A stretch of 64,000 nucleotides of DNA from Aestuariicoccus sp032586235 (GTDB lineage: Bacteria > Pseudomonadota > Alphaproteobacteria > Rhodobacterales > Rhodobacteraceae), in the NCBI RefSeq assembly GCF_032586235.1, contig NZ_JAWHTD010000004.1:1-64000 (forward strand), read 5' to 3'. Under the pieces are notes generated by a model. The model was not told where the DNA came from. It saw nothing but the letters and a program-made list of their open reading frames with translations, and searched no databases. Shown in pieces: positions 60,101-64,000 of this stretch (positions within the stretch are counted from its first letter, which is position 1; each line of letters starts with the position of its first letter). The position numbers and the translations under genes were made by a program.

Positions 60101-61288
60101 TTATCCCAGCGCCGCGACGCCGGGCAGGGTCTTGCCCTCCATCCATTCCAGAAAGGCGCCGCCGGCGGTCGAGATATAGGTAAAGGCCTCGGCCGCGTCT
60201 GCCTTGTTGAGCGCCGCCACCGTGTCGCCGCCGCCCGCCACCGACACCAGCTTGCCCGAGCGCGACAGGCCCGCCGCATAGGCCGCCGCCGCGTTGGTGG
60301 CCGCATCGAACGGCGCGATCTCGAAAGCGCCCAGCGGGCCGTTCCAGATCAGCGTCTTGGCGCGGTCGAAGGTCTGGCAGATATGCGCGACGCTGTCGGG
60401 CCCGGCGTCGAGGATCATCGCATCGGCGGGGCAGTCTTCGGCCTTGACGACCTTGCTGTCCGCCCCTTCCTTGAATTCCCAGGCCACAACGACGTCGCGC
60501 GGCAGCAGGATCTCGCAACCGCCTCTGGCGGCCTTCTCGGCGATGTCTTTCGCGGTGCCGGTCATGTCGTGTTCGCAAAGCGACTTGCCCACGTCGATCC
60601 CCTGCGCGGCAAGGAACGTGTTGGCCATTCCGCCGCCGATCACCAGGATGTCGACCTTTTCGACGAGGTTCGACAGCAATTCCAGCTTGGTCGACACCTT
60701 GGCCCCGCCCACCACGGCAACCACCGGCCGCTCGGGCGCGCCGAGCGCCTTTTCCAGCGCGCTGAGTTCCGCCTGCATCAACCGGCCCGCGCAGGAAGGG
60801 AGAAGATGCGCCAGCGCTTCGGTCGAGGCATGGGCGCGGTGCGCCGCCGAGAAAGCGTCGTTGCAATAGACATCGCCCAGGCGCGCCATTGCGGCGGCCA
60901 GTTCGGGGGCGTTCTTTTCCTCGCCCGCGTGAAAACGGGTGTTCTCGAGCAGCAGCACCTGGCCGGGCTGCAGGGCGTCCGCCGCCGCCTCGGCCGCGGG
61001 ACCGATGCAATCGGCGGCAAAGACCACCGGCGCGCCCAGATGCTGCTCAAGCGCGGGGATCAGCGGCTGCAGGCTCATGTCGTCGACGCGCTGGCCCTTG
61101 GGGCGGCCGAAATGCGCCAGCAGCACGGGCTTGCCGCCCGCCGCCAGAATGTCGCGCACCGTGGGCGCGATGCGTTCGATCCGCGTGGCGTCGGTGACGC
61201 GGCCCGCCTCGACGGGCACATTGATGTCGACGCGCGTCAGCACGCGCTTGTCCTTGAGATCCATATCGTCGAGCGTCTTCCAGGCCAT
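60101..61288 (-). CDS. pgk: Phosphoglycerate kinase
   Basis: A 395-residue Pgk of glycolysis. N-domain RVLTRVDINVPVEAGRVTD and LAHFGRPKGQ, then VGGAKVSTKLELL and the C-terminal GGGDTVAALNKADAAEAFTY region. Length and order match the family. Start ATG 61288. A cyclophilin gene is divergent. Confidence 0.96.
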   Translation of the reverse strand: MAWKTLDDMDLKDKRVLTRVDINVPVEAGRVTDATRIERIAPTVRDILAAGGKPVLLAHFGRPKGQRVDDMSLQPLIPALEQHLGAPVVFAADCIGPAAEAAADALQPGQVLLLENTRFHAGEEKNAPELAAAMARLGDVYCNDAFSAAHRAHASTEALAHLLPSCAGRLMQAELSALEKALGAPERPVVAVVGGAKVSTKLELLSNLVEKVDILVIGGGMANTFLAAQGIDVGKSLCEHDMTGTAKDIAEKAARGGCEILLPRDVVVAWEFKEGADSKVVKAEDCPADAMILDAGPDSVAHICQTFDRAKTLIWNGPLGAFEIAPFDAATNAAAAYAAGLSRSGKLVSVAGGGDTVAALNKADAAEAFTYISTAGGAFLEWMEGKTLPGVAALG

Positions 61289-61415
61289 GGCGTCCTCCGT
61301 CGGTTGGGTTGCGCGTGGTTTCGCGCGTCACGGGCGCGGCGTCAATGCGGCTCTCTTGGCAATCGCGCGGGGCTTCGTTACCTAAAGCGCAAGACTTAAC
61401 GCATGGGAGCGCCAC

Positions 61416-61914
<499 letters not shown>

Positions 61915-61922
<8 letters not shown>

Positions 61923-62463
61923 GCTGGCTCTTGTCCTGTCGCTGATGGCGAGCCCGGCGCTGGCCACCGGCCTGCAGATCGAAATCGCGGGCGAGGGGGC
62001 CAATGGCACCGTCACCGTGGATCTCTTCGAGGATGTGGCGCCCAATCATGTGGCGCAGATCGCCGCGCTGGCCGCCGAGGGCGCCTATGACGGGGTGGTT
62101 TTCCACCGCGTGATCGACGGCTTCATGGCACAGACCGGCGACGTCGAGTTCGGCAAGTTGGGCGGCGACATGCGCATGGCCGGGCGGGGCGGGTCGGACC
62201 GGCCTGATCTGAAGGCGGAGTTTTCGGACATCAATTACGATCGCGGGGTCGTGGGCATGGCGCGCAGCCAGAGCCCGGACAGCGCCAATTCGCAGTTCTT
62301 CATCATGTTCGCGCCGGGCCCGTTCCTGAACGGGCAATACACCGTCGTGGGCGAGGTGACGGGTGGGATGGAGGTGGTCGACGCCATCAAGCGCGGCACC
62401 GGCCCCAACGGCGCGGTGATCGGCGCGCCGGACGTGATGCAATCGGTGACGGTGACCGACTGA
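61915..62463 (+). CDS. Periplasmic cyclophilin-type peptidyl-prolyl isomerase
   Basis: A 182-residue cyclophilin with a 17-residue Sec signal (cleaved after ALA). Features are VVFHRVIDGFMAQTGDVE, MARSQSPDSANSQFFIMF and NGQYTVVGEVTGGMEVVDAI. It is the periplasmic partner of the preceding gene (eight-base overlap). The two are clear tandem duplicates with one having gained a signal, a common pair in Rhodobacteraceae. Confidence 0.92.
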
Positions 62464-62525
62464 TCTTTTCGCCTTTTGGCGATCCTGCGGTGCGGCCCCT
62501 TTTGGGGGCCGCGCTTTTTTGTTGG

Positions 62526-62620
62526 GGATCGGCTGCGCAGAGCGCAGCCGATCCGTCGGGGGCGCTGCCCCCGCCGTGCCTGTGGCACGTCTCCCCCGGA
62601 GTATTTTTGCCAAGAAGAAG
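62526..62620 (+). repeat. Modular palindromic intergenic repeat, copy D (three hairpins plus tail)
   Basis: Three perfect hairpins stand in series: GGATCGGCTGCGC/GCGCAGCCGATCC (62526-62554, loop AGA), CGGGGGC/GCCCCCG (62557-62573, loop GCT) and CGTGCC/GGCACG (62575-62589, loop TGT). They are followed by CCCCCGGAGTATTTTT and CCAAGAAGAAG. Copies A, B and C hold subsets of the same plan. It lies behind the cyclophilin pair and before the DUF3179 gene. Confidence 0.75.
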
Positions 62621-62718
62621 CATGGGTGTATCGCGCCAGGTCACAAGCGCGTGTGAGGGGTGGCGCGTGTCGGGGTGCCTGGAGCAAGCTGGTGGTGCGT
62701 GTATGGGGAGGTGCGGCG

Positions 62719-63687
62719 ATGCGGATGCTGGCGGTATGGGTTGTGGTTCTGGCCGGCCTGGGGCAGGCGGTCTGGGCCAGCCCGGAATTCTGGCGGCACG
62801 AATGGCCGCGGACCGATTTCGAAACGACCAGCGTGGAGAATTGGGTCGAGATCCTGTCGGGCGGGCCGCCGAAGGACGGCATCCCGGCGCTCGACGATCC
62901 GGTGTTTCTGAGCGTGGCGGAGGAAGAGCGGATCGAAGGGACCGAGCCTGTGATCGCGGTCGAGATCGCGGGGGCAGAGCCGCGCGCCTATCCGTTGCGC
63001 TATCTGACGTGGCACGAGATCGTCAACGACAGCGTGGGCGGGGTGCCCGTGGCGGTCACGTTTTGCCCGCTGTGCAATTCGGCACTGACCTTCGACCGGC
63101 GTGTCGGGGGGCGGGTACTGAGTTTCGGCGTGTCGGGCAAGCTGCGCCATTCGGACATGGTGATGTACGACCGCGAGACCCAGAGCTGGTGGCAACAGGC
63201 GCTGGGGGAGGCCATCGTCGGCGAACTGACGGGGATGCGGCTCGATCAGGTGCCCAGCTGGATGGAGAGCTTCGCTGAATTTCGGGCGCGCAATCCACAA
63301 GGGCTGGTCATGGACGAGCCGGGGTATCCGCGCGATTACGGGCGCAATCCTTATGTGGGCTACGACAGTTCGAAACGGCCGTTTCTTTATTCTGGCGATC
63401 CGCCGCCCCATGGGGTGCCGGCGCTGATGCGCGTGGTGCGGGTTGGCGACCGGGCCTGGCCGATGGACCGGTTGGCGCGCGAGGGGGAGATCCGCGAGGC
63501 GGGTGTGACGATCAGCTGGCGGCCCGGGCAGGCCTCGGCGCTGGATACCGGGCGGATCGCGGAGGGGCGTGACGTGGGATCGGTGCGGGTGCGCGACGCG
63601 CAGGGGCGCGATGTGCCGCACGACGTCATGTTCGCCTTTGCCTTCCACGCGTTCTGGCCTCAAGGGAAGTGGATGCTGGGGCGGTAG
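62719..63687 (+). CDS. DUF3179-domain exported protein
   Basis: A 322-residue protein with a 20-residue Sec signal (cleaved after VWA). The DUF3179 domain shows YPLRYLTWHEIVNDSVGGVP, VTFCPLCNSALTFDR and GKLRHSDMVMYDRETQSWW, with conserved Cys residues. Function of this domain is not known. The start is the ATG at 62719, with GGGGAGG 9 bases upstream. No clear partner gene adjoins. Confidence 0.85.
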   Translation: MRMLAVWVVVLAGLGQAVWASPEFWRHEWPRTDFETTSVENWVEILSGGPPKDGIPALDDPVFLSVAEEERIEGTEPVIAVEIAGAEPRAYPLRYLTWHEIVNDSVGGVPVAVTFCPLCNSALTFDRRVGGRVLSFGVSGKLRHSDMVMYDRETQSWWQQALGEAIVGELTGMRLDQVPSWMESFAEFRARNPQGLVMDEPGYPRDYGRNPYVGYDSSKRPFLYSGDPPPHGVPALMRVVRVGDRAWPMDRLAREGEIREAGVTISWRPGQASALDTGRIAEGRDVGSVRVRDAQGRDVPHDVMFAFAFHAFWPQGKWMLGR

Positions 63688-63689
63688 GC

Positions 63690-63759
63690 CGTTTTCTTGC
63701 AAAGAAAACGATACGAAGTCTTGCGAAGACTTCGGTCCGGAATTTTCTGAAAATTCCGG
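63690..63759. repeat. Three tandem perfect palindromes
   Basis: CGTTTTCTT-GCA-AAGAAAACG (63690-63710), CGAAGTCTT-GCG-AAGACTTCG (63714-63734) and CCGGAATTTTC-T-GAAAATTCCGG (63737-63759) follow each other with 2-3 base gaps. The third is close to the first palindrome at 50521-50544. They lie between convergent DUF3179 and tyrS, so they may act as a two-way terminator. Confidence 0.8.
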
Positions 63760-63779
63760 CTCGGCCCCGTCCCGTGCAC

Positions 63780-64000
63780 TCAGTCGGCCAAGCGCACCAG
63801 CGCATGGCGCTTCTTGCCGGCGCTTAGCTTGATCGGCGCGGCCAGCGCGCCCCGGTCGATCATCAGGCCTGCGTCGGTCAGCGGCGCATCGTCGATCTTT
63901 GCCCCATGTTCGGCGATCAGACGCTTGGCCTCCTTGCCGGATTTCGCCAGCCCCGCGCGCACGATCAGCTGCACCACGGAAATCCCGTCGCCGAGCTCTG
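63780..64000 (-). CDS. tyrS: Tyrosyl-tRNA synthetase, C-terminal part (cut by window edge)
   Basis: The last 73 codons of TyrRS, entering from the right edge in frame (ELGDGISVVQLIVRAGLAKS). The S4-like tRNA-binding domain is visible in KSGKEAKRLIAEHGAKIDD and the closing APIKLSAGKKRHALVRL. The catalytic domain lies outside the window. Naming rests on this domain only, but the match to the TyrRS end is clear. Confidence 0.85.
   Translation of the reverse strand, partial: ELGDGISVVQLIVRAGLAKSGKEAKRLIAEHGAKIDDAPLTDAGLMIDRGALAAPIKLSAGKKRHALVRLAD

Overview
The window is GC-rich chromosomal DNA of a marine alphaproteobacterium, most likely Rhodobacteraceae (Roseobacter group). The reasons are the gene content and order (rpsF-rpsR-rplI; lptF-lptG-lptD-surA-pdxA-rsmA; prfA-prmC-DUF4167; ftsB next to pgk), a DddL-type DMSP lyase, a LuxI/LuxR quorum-sensing pair, and intergenic palindromic repeats with a shared CCCGGAGTATTTT-type tail. 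No rRNA, tRNA or CRISPR array was found.

Region 1 (1-4776, all minus strand) is a family of large secreted-type proteins. It holds the cut-off N-terminus of one protein, a 546-residue RTX protein with pre-peptidase-like modules, and an 882-residue FG-GAP plus RTX protein. The last two share an almost identical C-terminal tail. Region 2 (4842-6390) is a decayed prophage or island: the C-terminal part of a tyrosine recombinase, a 57-residue companion ORF, a terminase small subunit with an in-frame amber codon, and a fragment of the following gene. Its right edge runs directly into a 5'-truncated peptide-binding protein gene, so this element or a later deletion broke the first gene of a Dpp/Opp-type transporter operon (7871-11657). 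That operon includes a permease-ATPase fusion.

Region 3 (11680-17564) has a Nudix gene facing the transporter. It is followed by a DeoR regulator and a phosphonate-type ABC operon (phnD-phnC-phnE-phnE) ending in a class IIA HAD phosphatase. Region 4 (17709-31264) is mainly core genes (trigger factor, S6/S18/L9, fabD-fabG-acpP) mixed with an XRE-LuxR-LuxI quorum-sensing module, dddL between two YceI-domain genes (one fused to cytochrome b561), an epimerase, a HisA-like protein with a changed first catalytic residue, and an orphan iron-binding protein.

Region 5 (31348-37877) holds mazG, two paralogous M20 amidohydrolases of identical length, small zinc-type proteins, a GcvA-like regulator and an agmatinase-type ureohydrolase. 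Region 6 (38158-54516) is envelope and information-processing core: prfA-prmC, DUF4167, rsmA, pdxA, surA, lptD, lptG and lptF, then pepA-holC, an aspartic protease, MarC, a CrtA-like protein and an ABC-F ATPase. Region 7 (54721-64000) starts with ndk. A small accessory island follows, with two unusual zinc metalloproteases and a short Tat-like exported protein (55301-59348). The window ends with ftsB, pgk, a cytoplasmic/periplasmic cyclophilin pair, a DUF3179 protein and the C-terminus of tyrS.

The best candidate for an undescribed system is the metalloprotease/small-protein cluster at 55301-59348. The most informative genome-history features are the degraded prophage that truncates the peptide transporter and the modular palindromic repeats.
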